From assembly GCA_958295835.1 (NCBI GenBank), contig OY282378.1:1443001-1507000 (forward strand): a DNA stretch of 64,000 bases, read 5' to 3'. The first letter of the stretch is position 1; each line of letters starts with the position of its first letter. Below the pieces are notes generated by a model. That model saw only the letters and a list, made by a program, of their open reading frames with translations. It did not search any database and was not told where the DNA came from. This DNA comes from an uncultured Gammaproteobacteria bacterium. Its GTDB lineage: Bacteria; Pseudomonadota; Gammaproteobacteria; HK1. The position numbers and the translations under genes were made by a program. Shown here piece by piece: positions 1-7,535 of the stretch.

Positions 1-2
1 CC

Positions 3-182
3 CGCTACCGCAAACGCTTCGGCTTCCCGTTCATCTTCGCGGTAAAGGGGGCGGCGAAGGACGCGATCCTCGCCGCGTTCGAGGCCCGGATCGGCAACGA
101 TGCCGAAACGGAACGTGCGGCGGCCCTCGCGAACGTCGAGCGCATCCTCCGGTTCCGCATCGAAGATCGGGTGGCGCCGTGA
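3..182 (+). CDS. uraD: OHCU decarboxylase (UraD), C-terminal part
   Basis: The last 59 codons of a frame that enters from the left edge. RFGFPFIF followed by VKG and KDAILAAFEAR match the C-terminal part of 2-oxo-4-hydroxy-4-carboxy-5-ureidoimidazoline decarboxylase, the cytoplasmic enzyme that completes urate conversion to S-allantoin. Guanine deaminase follows on the same strand, so this is probably the end of a purine breakdown operon. The stop codon (180-182) lies inside the first unit of a 64-bp tandem repeat. The N-terminus and catalytic histidine are outside the window, so the call rests on the C-terminal motif and the neighbour. Confidence 0.85.
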   Translation, partial: RYRKRFGFPFIFAVKGAAKDAILAAFEARIGNDAETERAAALANVERILRFRIEDRVAP

Positions 183-385
183 GCGCGGCACACTCGACCC
201 TTCCATCCACATGACCAACAACCAGCGGGATCGGGTGGCGCCGTGAGCGCGGCACACCCGACCCTTCCATCCACATGACCGACGACCAGCGGGATCGGGT
301 GGCGCCGTGAACGCGGCGCACTCGACCCTTCCATCCACATGACCAATAACCAGCGGAATCGGGTGACGCCATGAACGCGGTGCAC
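165..385. repeat. 64-bp tandem repeat between uraD and guaD
   Basis: Units begin at 165, 229, 293 and 357, an exact 64-bp period. Three units are complete; the fourth is partial and runs into the guaD start. Each unit contains GATCGGGTGGCGCCGTGA, which is the uraD 3' end with its stop, then a conserved stretch containing CCCTTCCATCCACATGACC. The fourth copy carries GACGCCATGAACGCGG, where ATG is the guaD start, while earlier units read GCCGTGAGCGCGG or GCCGTGAACGCGG at that place. The gene junction therefore appears to have been duplicated repeatedly. Confidence 0.92.
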
Positions 386-1732
386 GCCGGACGGGTGATC
401 CGCGGCGCGGTGCTGACCTTCCGCGACGATCCCGCCGTGGTCGGGCCGCAATGCGCGGTCCGGTTCTACCGCCGCGGGGCGGTCGCAGTCGCCGGGGACG
501 GGCGCATCGCATGGCGCGGGCACGCGGCGCGCCTGCCGCAGCGGTTCCGCGCATTCCCGGTCGACGACCACGGCGAGGCGCTCGTGCTGCCGGGCTTCAT
601 CGACGCCCACGTCCACTTTCCGCAGCATCGGATGCTGGCCGCGCCGGGCAGGGATCTGCTCGACTGGCTGAACCGCTTCACCTTCCCGGAGGAGCGCCGT
701 TACGCCTCGGCGGCGCACGCGCGCGCCGCGGCCGAAGCCTTCCTCGACCGTCTCGTGCAGCACGGCACCACCGCCGCGGTGGTCTTCTCCACCGTGCACC
801 GGTCCGCAACCGAGATCCTCTTCACGGCCGCGGAGCGCCGGCGCGTCACCATCGTCAGCGGCAAGACGATGATGGATCGCAATGCCCCGGAGGCGTTGCG
901 CGACGATCCGGACTCGGGCGTACGCGACAGCGAGGCGCTGATCGAGCGCTGGCACCGCCGCGGCCGGCTGCGCTACGCGATCACCGTGCGGTTCGCGGTG
1001 ACCTCCACCGAGGCGCAGCTCCGCGCGGCCGGCGCGCTCGCAGCCCGGCGTCCCGACTGCCACGTACACAGCCACCTCTCCGAGAGCGAGGGAGAGATCG
1101 CGTTCGTGCGGCGGCTGTTTCCGTGGGCGAAGGATTACACCGACGTCTACGACCACTTCGGCCTGCTCGGCCCGCGCAGCCTGTTCGCGCACGGCATCCA
1201 CCTCTCGGAGCGCGAGTGCGCACGGCTCTCCGAGGCCGGCGCCACCGTCGTCCATTGCCCGACCTCGAACACCTTCCTCGGCTCGGGGCTCTTCGACGCC
1301 GGTCACGTCGGCCGCCCGGACCGCCCGGTGCGCATCGGGATCGCCACCGACGTCGGCGGCGGCACGAGCTATTCCATGCTCCACACCCTCGGCGAGGCAT
1401 ACAAGGTGGCGATGCTGCGCGGACGCAAGCCGACCGCGCACGACCTCTTCCACCTCGCGACCCGCGGCAACGCGGCGCACCTTGGCCTCGACGAGGAGAT
1501 CGGAACCCTCGAACCGGGACGGTGGGCGGATCTGGTGGTGCTCGACCCGACCGCCACGCCGGTGCTGGAAGCGCGGCACGCGCTGTCCGAGAGCCTCGAG
1601 GACACGCTCTTCGCCCTGGCAATCCTCGGCGACGACCGCGCGGTGCGCGCCACCTACGTCGCGGGGCGGCGGGTGTGGTGGGGGGCCGGGCATCGCTGCA
1701 CACGACACGGCCGAAGCGGGGGAGCGCCATGA
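371..1732 (+). CDS. guaD: Guanine deaminase
   Basis: A 453-residue amidohydrolase. It hydrolyses guanine to xanthine and ammonia in the cytoplasm. PGFIDAHVHFPQ puts the HxH zinc ligands at about H80 and H82. Further family signatures are the HSHLSES segment, FAHGIHLSE near residue 274, HCPTSNTFLGSG, and ATDVGGGTSYSM with the catalytic Asp near 326. Length fits the family. The ATG start follows the last repeat unit. Its stop overlaps the next ATG (ATGA at 1729-1732), suggesting translational coupling to the decayed gene that follows. With uraD upstream it forms a purine salvage or breakdown unit. Confidence 0.95.
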   Translation: MNAVHAGRVIRGAVLTFRDDPAVVGPQCAVRFYRRGAVAVAGDGRIAWRGHAARLPQRFRAFPVDDHGEALVLPGFIDAHVHFPQHRMLAAPGRDLLDWLNRFTFPEERRYASAAHARAAAEAFLDRLVQHGTTAAVVFSTVHRSATEILFTAAERRRVTIVSGKTMMDRNAPEALRDDPDSGVRDSEALIERWHRRGRLRYAITVRFAVTSTEAQLRAAGALAARRPDCHVHSHLSESEGEIAFVRRLFPWAKDYTDVYDHFGLLGPRSLFAHGIHLSERECARLSEAGATVVHCPTSNTFLGSGLFDAGHVGRPDRPVRIGIATDVGGGTSYSMLHTLGEAYKVAMLRGRKPTAHDLFHLATRGNAAHLGLDEEIGTLEPGRWADLVVLDPTATPVLEARHALSESLEDTLFALAILGDDRAVRATYVAGRRVWWGAGHRCTRHGRSGGAP

Positions 1733-2071
1733 AGAACATCGTCGTCGGCTGTGACGGCACCGAAAACGAGTACGGCACCAACAACACCAACGTGGTCACC
1801 GCCCATGAGCTGGCCGAGGAGAGCGCGCCAGTGCCGGTACGGCGCCTGCGGCATGAATCTCGACGAAGACGCCCTGCCGCGCTCCAGGCATCAGGGCGAT
1901 CCGCTGGGGAAGATGCACGAATCCTTCACCGGATTCTGGCGGCTCCGCGGCAGCCGGCGGCGCACCATCCCGAACCGCGCGTACATCCATCGCAGCGTGG
2001 TCACGCGCATGTCGGACCCGGGGTCGAGCTATGTACCGAGGCTTCCCGACGACTACACCGTCGTCGAATGA
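1729..2071 (+). pseudogene. DUF2235 (Tle1-like hydrolase) gene, internally deleted
   Basis: The first codons read MKNIVVGCDGTENEYG then NTNVV, the signature start of DUF2235 alpha/beta-hydrolase proteins (related to Tle1 phospholipase effectors). About 30 codons on, the frame leaves the family. Another frame then encodes DPLGKMHESFTGFWRL and a tail with IPNRAYIHRSVVTRM, which is the family's C-terminus, ending at 2071. The central few hundred residues, with the catalytic Ser, Asp and His, are missing and the two ends are out of frame. The ATG overlaps the guaD stop, so the intact gene was probably coupled to guaD. Confidence 0.7.
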
Positions 2072-2178
2072 GCAACGTCGGCCATTCCGAGCCGAGCTCA
2101 GCGAGGCGGAGAGCAACGTAGAGCCGCTCCGGCACACGGGCGCGGAACCGGTGCGGCTTCGGTCATGCCGATGCCGGA

Positions 2179-2712
2179 TCAGTGTCGTCGATCGGGCGGG
2201 GTCGTAGGGCGAAGCGTGAGCGCGCCCGCGGAGGCGGGCAACCGCACCGGTGCGGCCAGCCGCCACTGCTCGTTACCGAGCTCGACGTACCACTTGCCGG
2301 GCGGCAGCGCCGGCAGAACCCCTCGCCAGATACCGTCGGCGTCCGGGGTCATGGCGACCATGGCGTCGATGCCGGCGCGCGTGGCATGGGCGAAGCGCAG
2401 GGTCGGTTGATCGCCGCCCGATGCCGCCGCCGCGCCGTCCATGCCGGTGAGTCGTGCCTCCACGACCCCCGGCGCGGGGAACGAGACGGCGGCTTGAAGC
2501 CCGAGACGCGCGGCCTCCGCATCACGGGCGAGCGAGCGGTTGATCTGCATTCCCCGCCGGTAATAGTCGTCGGCGACGAGGCCGTCCCAGGTCACGTTGG
2601 CGAGCACCAGCATGACGACCCCGCCGAGCACCGCCGTCGCGGGAATTGCGAGCACCATCCACACGAGCGGCTCGCGGTACCAGGGCCGGGGGTGGGGAGA
2701 ATGTGCGTTCAT
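2179..2712 (-). CDS. fixH: FixH family protein (cbb3 oxidase biogenesis)
   Basis: 177 residues with one N-terminal membrane segment (about 16-38, after WYREPLVWM), then YYRRGMQINRSLARDAEAARLG, typical of FixH. The periplasmic rest is beta-rich and ends with GKWYVELGN and LPAS. FixH works with CcoG and CcoI in copper delivery and assembly of cbb3 oxidase. It normally follows ccoG directly. Here ccoG ends at 10710 on the same strand, about 8 kb away, with opposite-strand genes in between, so fixH has probably lost its operon promoter. Start chosen at the first ATG before the membrane segment. Confidence 0.88.
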   Translation of the reverse strand: MNAHSPHPRPWYREPLVWMVLAIPATAVLGGVVMLVLANVTWDGLVADDYYRRGMQINRSLARDAEAARLGLQAAVSFPAPGVVEARLTGMDGAAAASGGDQPTLRFAHATRAGIDAMVAMTPDADGIWRGVLPALPPGKWYVELGNEQWRLAAPVRLPASAGALTLRPTTPPDRRH

Positions 2713-2721
2713 TCCGGTGGT

Positions 2722-2929
2722 TCATCCGCCGGCCCGAGGAAGCAGACCTGTCGATCCGCATCCCTCACCGGCGCATCGATGCAGGTAGCGGGTCATCGGC
2801 AAGGAGTACAGGTTGAGCATCGGCTTGAGCCGGGCCACTATCCATACGGTTTCGTTCTCGGCGATTTGCCGGTCGAGCTCCGCCTTGTGAACATCGTAAC
2901 AAGCCCAGGCATTGCTCAGGTCTTCGGCA
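2722..2929 (-). pseudogene. Unidentified minus-strand gene remnant
   Basis: An open stretch without a convincing start codon, encoding WACYDVHKAELDRQIAENE, then TVWIVARLKPMLNLYS and MTRYLHR, stopping just before fixH. Amphipathic composition and lack of low-complexity bias suggest real protein ancestry. I do not recognise the family. It breaks off where the UbiA-like duplicate begins (about 2930), so it looks like the 3' end of a gene brought in or cut at the island boundary. Confidence 0.35.
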
Positions 2930-3195
2930 CGAGGGGATCGCCCGGCTACTCTCGGTCTCGCCGCTCAGCCTGTTCGCCCTGCCGTTCCGGCTGGCCGCGG
3001 CCATGGTGAGGGGACGTGCGGAGCTGAAGCGCAGGATCGCGGAGGCGGTTCGGTTGCCCCCCGACACGCTGGCGTGGAACCCGACCGTGCTGGAGGAGAT
3101 CGCGGCCGCGCAGACCGCGGGCCGCTCGGTGTGGCTGGCCTCCACCTCTGAGTGCACGCGCGGTCTCGCCGCTCGCCGAGACGGTAGGGGCGGCG
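2930..3195 (+). pseudogene. Partial duplicate of the UbiA-family gene
   Basis: About 260 bp closely matching 4592-4855, inside the intact UbiA-type gene: the same peptide LSVSPLSLFALPFRLAAAMV and the following KRRIAEAV and PDTLAWNP segments can be read, with scattered substitutions and a frameshift near the end (STSECTRGLAARRDG against SASDARAVSPLAET). There is no start or continuation into the membrane domain. A decayed copy 1.66 kb upstream of its parent, in the same orientation, points to a past duplication or rearrangement at the island edge. Confidence 0.85.
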
Positions 3196-3380
3196 GGCCG
3201 ATGGGGTCCACTTCTATCTACGACGGCACGGTCGAGCAGTTGGGCGGCGAGGGCATATTGCGCGTGCTCGCGGAGATCATCGAGAAGGTGTGGGAGGAGG
3301 CGGAGGACAGCCCCGTCTGGCCGCAAGTCCACTTCATCGCCAAGTCCGACATCAGGCGGCGCGATCCAGCGACGGTCTGA
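3196..3380 (+). pseudogene. Unidentified ORF tail
   Basis: The frame continues out of the UbiA duplicate into GSTSIYDGTVEQLGGEG, ILRVLAEIIEKVWEEA and VHFIAKSDIRRRDPATV before a stop. This helical, acidic C-terminus looks protein-like but I cannot assign it. It has no start of its own. 3381-3727 shows only short open frames on both strands (for example MSLLSEIAGALGCNQESI in one plus frame) and nothing I can name. Confidence 0.3.
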
Positions 3381-3727
3381 CGCCGCTTACCCCTCCTGCG
3401 ACAGGAATCGGACCCACCTTATCCATCACACTGCTGGTGCAAGAAGACATGAGCTTGCTGAGCGAAATCGCGGGCGCCTTGGGCTGCAACCAAGAGTCGA
3501 TCACACGTGCTTTCGACCGATACGTCATTGATGATCTTTGTACAGCGCAGCCTGCCCCTGACAGTGCCACTGCGTCTCGTTGCCGTGCAGAGCCGCTTGA
3601 CGACCGGCGCGAGGCAACGCCGTGCCCCACTGCCGCGCTTTGTCGGGAGGCCATCCTTCGCCGACGCGCTTCGCGCCGACGAACATCAGCTCGGCAAACA
3701 GCAGTTGGGCGGATCGGCGCTCGCGCA

Positions 3728-4356
3728 GGTGAGCGTGAGCGTCACCTCCTCCCCCGCCAAGGGTACCCACTACGTTGCCGGCGAAGCCGGCACCACCCGT
3801 CTCACCATCTCCGACCCCCAGAGCGGCCACCGTCACTGCCAAGATGAAGATCGATGTCGGCGGCACGGGAGCGTCAGGCGGCCAGCACCCGACGCACGCT
3901 GGCTCACCAGCAGCTCGCAGTTCATCGACCTCAACATACGCGCTGTCGGACCAGTCCGCGCACAAGGTCATCAGCAACCCCGCGTACCTCTCCACCACCA
4001 ACCCAGCCACGCTCACCGAGGCGGCCCTGCACGGCGCCACCGGCCGGGTGAGCGTCGCGCCCACCGACGCTGCCCGACCTTAGGCAGCGGCTCCGTGCCC
4101 GCCAAGACCTTCCTGCGCAACAGCCCCATCGCCGAGTTCCAGGCGCTGGCCGCGACCGGCGGCAACGGGGCCATCACCTACACCGTGTCCGGCCTGCCGG
4201 CGGGCCTCGTCTTCGACACCGACGGCACGGGAAGCTGCCCCGGCACGGAACCGCACGAGATCTGGCGGCACGCCCACCGCCGTCACCACCGGCCCGCAGA
4301 CGGTCACCATCACCGCCACGGACGCGAACACCGCCGCGAGCGACAAGGCCCCATCT
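3728..4356 (+). pseudogene. Ig-like/cadherin-like repeat surface protein, decayed
   Basis: Several frames each give pieces of a secreted repeat protein. VSVTSSPAKGTHYVAGEAG is at 3728. YALSDQSAHKVISNPAYLS then NPATLTEAALHGATG is at about 3930-4055. FQALAATGGNGAITYTVSG and LPAGLVFD are at about 4135-4225, and after a frameshift GTPTAVTTGPQTVTITATD and ANTAASDKA at about 4265-4345. The last two are the front and back of one putative-Ig domain as found in bacterial adhesin-like proteins. At least two frameshifts make it a pseudogene. It lies directly upstream of the glycan gene set. Confidence 0.65.
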
Positions 4357-4407
4357 CGGGAGCCATCTTGATAGTGTCCGGTCATTGACGTTGCGTATGA
4401 TCGCGGC

Positions 4408-5976
4408 GTGAACGGTTCGTTGCCACGATGGACGTTGCGGCGGCCATTTCTTCCAAAGCCTCCGACGCAAACCATGCAGCGTGAGCGATCTGGCCGGACG
4501 GCCGACGAGGCGCCTGTCGATCCATCTGCCGAGCCGCCGTTGGTCGTCGACGTCGACGGCTCGCTGATCGGCGGGGATCTGCTGATCGAGGGGATCGCCC
4601 GGCTGCTCTCGGTCTCGCCGCTCAGCCTGTTCGCCCTGCCGTTCCGGCTGGCCGCGGCCATGGTGAGGGGACGTGCCGGGCTGAAGCGCAGGATCGCGGA
4701 GGCGGTTCCGTTGCCCCCCGACACGCTGGCGTGGAACCCGGCCGTGCTGGAGGAGATTGCCGCCGCGCAGGCCGCGGGACGCCCGGTGTGGCTGGCCTCC
4801 GCCTCCGATGCGCGCGCGGTCTCGCCGCTCGCCGAGACGGTGGGGGCGGCGGGCTGCCTCGCCTCGGACGGGCGCACCAACCTGGCGGGCGAGGCCAAGG
4901 CGGCCGCTCTGGTCGCGCGCTTCGGTGAGCGCGGGTTCGATTACATCGGCAACGAGCGGCGCGATCTGGCGGTCTGGAAACGGGCGCGGCGCGCCATCGG
5001 GGTCGGTCTTGGGGCGGGCCTCGCGCGCAAGGTGCGGGCGCTGGACGGCGAGGCCCGGTTCCTGCCCGGGCTCGGCGGCGGTCCGCGCGAGTGGTTGCGG
5101 GCGCTACGGCCGCACCAGTGGGTGAAGAACGTGCTCGTGTTCGTTCCCCTCGCCGCGGCGCACGAGACCGGCGCGGGGCCGTATCTGGTGGCCGCCGGGG
5201 TGTTCGTGGCGCTGTCGGCGGTGGCGTCGGGGACCTACCTGCTGAACGATCTGCTCGATCTCCCGCACGACCGCGGGCACCCCTCCAAGCGCCACCGCCC
5301 GATGGCGGCGGGGAAGGTGCCGCTGCTGCCGATGATCGGCATCGGCGCTGCGCTGGCGGCAGGCGGGCTCGCCCTGGCGTTCTGGCTGTCCGCCGCGGCG
5401 GGGCTTTGGGTCCTCGCGTATCTGGCCGTGACCTGCGCCTACTCGCTGTCGCTGAAGCGCAAGACCTTCATCGACGTAACCACCCTCGCCATGCTCTATG
5501 CAGTTCGTGTGTTGGCCGGCGCGGCGGCGGTGTCGGTTCCGCTGTCGCCCTGGCTGCTCGCCTTCTTCCTGTTCCTGTTCCTCGCCCTGGCCATCGTCAA
5601 GCGCCAGGGCGAGCTGCGCGCGTTGCGCGGATCCGGCCGGTCCGCCCCCGGCGGTCGGGCCTATCTTGCCGAGGACGTCCCGGTCATGGCGGCGCTGGGC
5701 GCGGCGAGCGGCTTCGCTTCAGTGGTGATTCTGACCCTCTACATCCAGAGCCCGGAGACGGGGGAGCGCTATGGCCGCCCGGAGTTCTTGTGGCTGATCT
5801 GTCCGCTGCTGCTCTACTGGCTGGGGCGCATGGCGCTCCTCGCCGGTCGCGGGGGGGAGGGGGGAGACTCCAAACGGCTACCGGATACCGACGACCCGCT
5901 GCTCTTCTCGCTGCGGGATCGGACGAGCTGGCTGACCGGCCTCGGCGTCCTGGCCGCGTTCGCGGCCGCACTGTGA
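4408..5976 (+). CDS. UbiA-family prenyltransferase with HAD domain (DPPR synthase-like)
   Basis: Up to 522 residues. An N-terminal HAD-like domain (DVDGS at 48-52) is followed by a polytopic UbiA domain. The UbiA motif is NDLLDLPHDRGHP then KRHRP near residue 280, and CAYSLSLKRKTFIDV holds the second conserved region. This two-domain form resembles decaprenyl-phosphate phosphoribosyltransferases (Rv3806c/NoeC type), which join PRPP-derived ribose phosphate to a polyprenyl phosphate in the inner membrane. With the DprE1- and DprE2-like genes downstream, that is the likely role. The GTG start given has no clear ribosome site; ATG at 4474 is an alternative. Runs G7-A-G6 occur near 5851-5864. Confidence 0.82.
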   Translation: MNGSLPRWTLRRPFLPKPPTQTMQRERSGRTADEAPVDPSAEPPLVVDVDGSLIGGDLLIEGIARLLSVSPLSLFALPFRLAAAMVRGRAGLKRRIAEAVPLPPDTLAWNPAVLEEIAAAQAAGRPVWLASASDARAVSPLAETVGAAGCLASDGRTNLAGEAKAAALVARFGERGFDYIGNERRDLAVWKRARRAIGVGLGAGLARKVRALDGEARFLPGLGGGPREWLRALRPHQWVKNVLVFVPLAAAHETGAGPYLVAAGVFVALSAVASGTYLLNDLLDLPHDRGHPSKRHRPMAAGKVPLLPMIGIGAALAAGGLALAFWLSAAAGLWVLAYLAVTCAYSLSLKRKTFIDVTTLAMLYAVRVLAGAAAVSVPLSPWLLAFFLFLFLALAIVKRQGELRALRGSGRSAPGGRAYLAEDVPVMAALGAASGFASVVILTLYIQSPETGERYGRPEFLWLICPLLLYWLGRMALLAGRGGEGGDSKRLPDTDDPLLFSLRDRTSWLTGLGVLAAFAAAL

Positions 5977-5983
5977 CGCGCGC

Positions 5984-6190
5984 ATGGCGCCGCCCACGTT
6001 TCTCGCCCTGCGCCATGCCGCCTTTGCCGCGGTCGCGACGGCGGCCAACGTCGCAACCCGGTACGTCAGCAGTACCCCGTACACCGGCCGTTGCGAGCTG
6101 TACGCGGCCATGGCGGCGGGAACCCTCGCCGGGCTGATCGCCAAGTACGTCCTCGACCGGCGTTTCGTGTTCCGGGAGCGGGCCGCATGA
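5984..6190 (+). CDS. Short GtrA-like membrane protein
   Basis: 68 residues with two predicted helices and the ending LAGLIAKYVLDRRFVFRE, the hallmark of the first half of GtrA proteins (usually 120-140 residues, four helices). GtrA proteins are thought to help flip or stabilise polyprenyl-phosphate sugars; one (Rv3789) accompanies the mycobacterial arabinan pathway. It starts 7 nt after the UbiA stop, and its stop overlaps the next start, so it is within the operon. It is half the normal length. It may work as a dimer of two-helix units, or be truncated. Confidence 0.7.
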   Translation: MAPPTFLALRHAAFAAVATAANVATRYVSSTPYTGRCELYAAMAAGTLAGLIAKYVLDRRFVFRERAA

Positions 6191-7524
6191 TGCTCTCGGG
6201 CTGGGGCCGGTATCCGGCCCTCGATTGCCGGCTGGAGCGCCTGCGCCGGCGCGAGGACCTGCCCGGTCTGCTGCATCGCGGCACGACGCTGATCGCCCGC
6301 GGCAACGGGCGGTCCTACGGCGACGCCGCGCTCAACCCGGAGCTCACGCTGTCGATGCGGGCGATGGACCGGATGCGGGCGTTCGACGCCGGAACCGGCC
6401 TGCTCGACTGCGAGGCCGGCGTGCTGCTCGCGGACCTCCTGGAGACCTTCGCGCCGCGCGGCTGGTTTCCGCCGGTGGTGCCGGGGACCCGGCTCGTCAC
6501 CGTCGGCGGCATGATCGCGGCGGACGTGCACGGCAAGAACCATCACCGCGACGGGACCTTCGGCGCGCACGTGGAATCGCTGACGCTGGCGGGCGCGGAC
6601 GGCGCGATACGGGAATGCAGCCGCGCGGAGAACGCCGACCTCTTCCGCGCCACCCTCGGCGGCATGGGGCTGACCGGGGTGATCCTCTCCGCGCGCTTCC
6701 GCCTGCGGCCGGTCGAGACCGCCTTCGTGATGGCGGAGACCCTGGCCGCGCGCGACCTCGACGAGACGATGGCCCTGTTCGAGGCGTCCCGCGACTGGCC
6801 CCACAGCGTGGCCTGGATCGACTGCCTGGCGCGGGGCGCGGGGCTGGGCCGCGCGGTGATGACGCGCGGCGCGTTCATGGAGCGAGGCGCGCTGCCGCCG
6901 CGCCTGGCGTCCAACCCTTTGCGCCTGGCCCCCGCGGGCAAGCTCCGAGTTCCCGCCGATGCGCCGTCCGCCCTGCTCAACCGGGTTTCGATCGGCCTCT
7001 TCAACGCGCTCTGCTATCGGCGCGGGCGGGGACGTGCGCGGTCCGGGGCGCGACCGGTCCATTTCGACCGCTTCTTCTTTCCCCTCGACCGGTTCGAGGC
7101 GTGGAACCGACTTTACGGGCGGCGGGGGTTCGTCCAGTACCAGTGCGTGCTGCCCAGAGGCGAGAGCGCGGCCGGGGTCGCCGCCCTGCTGGAGCGCGTC
7201 GCCGCGTCGGGACAAGGCTCGTTCCTGGCAGTGCTCAAGCTGTTCGGCCCCGCCGGGGAGGGGCTGATGTCGTTCCCCATGGAGGGCTACACGCTGGCGC
7301 TCGACTTTCCGGTGCGCAGCGGCACCGCGGCGCTGCTCGACGGGCTCGACGAGATCACCCACCGGCACGGCGGTCGCGTCTATCTCGCCAAGGACGCCCG
7401 CTGCGCGCCGGCACGGATGCGCGAAGGCTATCCTCGCCTCGGCGTCTTCGAGGCGGTCCGCGCCGAGGCGGCGGGGGCGCCGCCCCGGTTCGCCTCCGCG
7501 CTCTCGCGGAGGCTCGCGTTGTGA
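6187..7524 (+). CDS. dprE1: DprE1-like FAD oxidase (polyprenylphosphoryl-ribose 2'-oxidase)
   Basis: 445 residues. LSGWGRYPALDC at the start, ARGNGRSYGDAALN near 37-50, and TVGGMIAADVHGKNHHRDG near 104-122 are diagnostic of the FAD-binding (VAO-type) DprE1 family. It would oxidise the 2'-OH of polyprenylphosphoryl-ribose to the 2-keto form, the first half of the epimerisation to arabinose; DprE2 does the second half. Two adjacent ATGs (6187, 6190) overlap the gtrA stop. The upstream ORF extension from 6091 lies over gtrA and is rejected. Length matches the roughly 460-residue mycobacterial protein. Confidence 0.88.
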   Translation: MMLSGWGRYPALDCRLERLRRREDLPGLLHRGTTLIARGNGRSYGDAALNPELTLSMRAMDRMRAFDAGTGLLDCEAGVLLADLLETFAPRGWFPPVVPGTRLVTVGGMIAADVHGKNHHRDGTFGAHVESLTLAGADGAIRECSRAENADLFRATLGGMGLTGVILSARFRLRPVETAFVMAETLAARDLDETMALFEASRDWPHSVAWIDCLARGAGLGRAVMTRGAFMERGALPPRLASNPLRLAPAGKLRVPADAPSALLNRVSIGLFNALCYRRGRGRARSGARPVHFDRFFFPLDRFEAWNRLYGRRGFVQYQCVLPRGESAAGVAALLERVAASGQGSFLAVLKLFGPAGEGLMSFPMEGYTLALDFPVRSGTAALLDGLDEITHRHGGRVYLAKDARCAPARMREGYPRLGVFEAVRAEAAGAPPRFASALSRRLAL

Positions 7525-7535
7525 GGGAGAGGGAC

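Noticed and set aside
3381..3727. Transposase remnant suspected from KARQWGTALPRAG-like peptide on the minus strand
   Set aside because: No motif of a known family could be confirmed; left unassigned.
5851..5864. G7-A-G6 run in the UbiA gene as a phase-variation tract
   Set aside because: Interrupted, near the C-terminal end, and the frame is intact; weaker than the C18 case.
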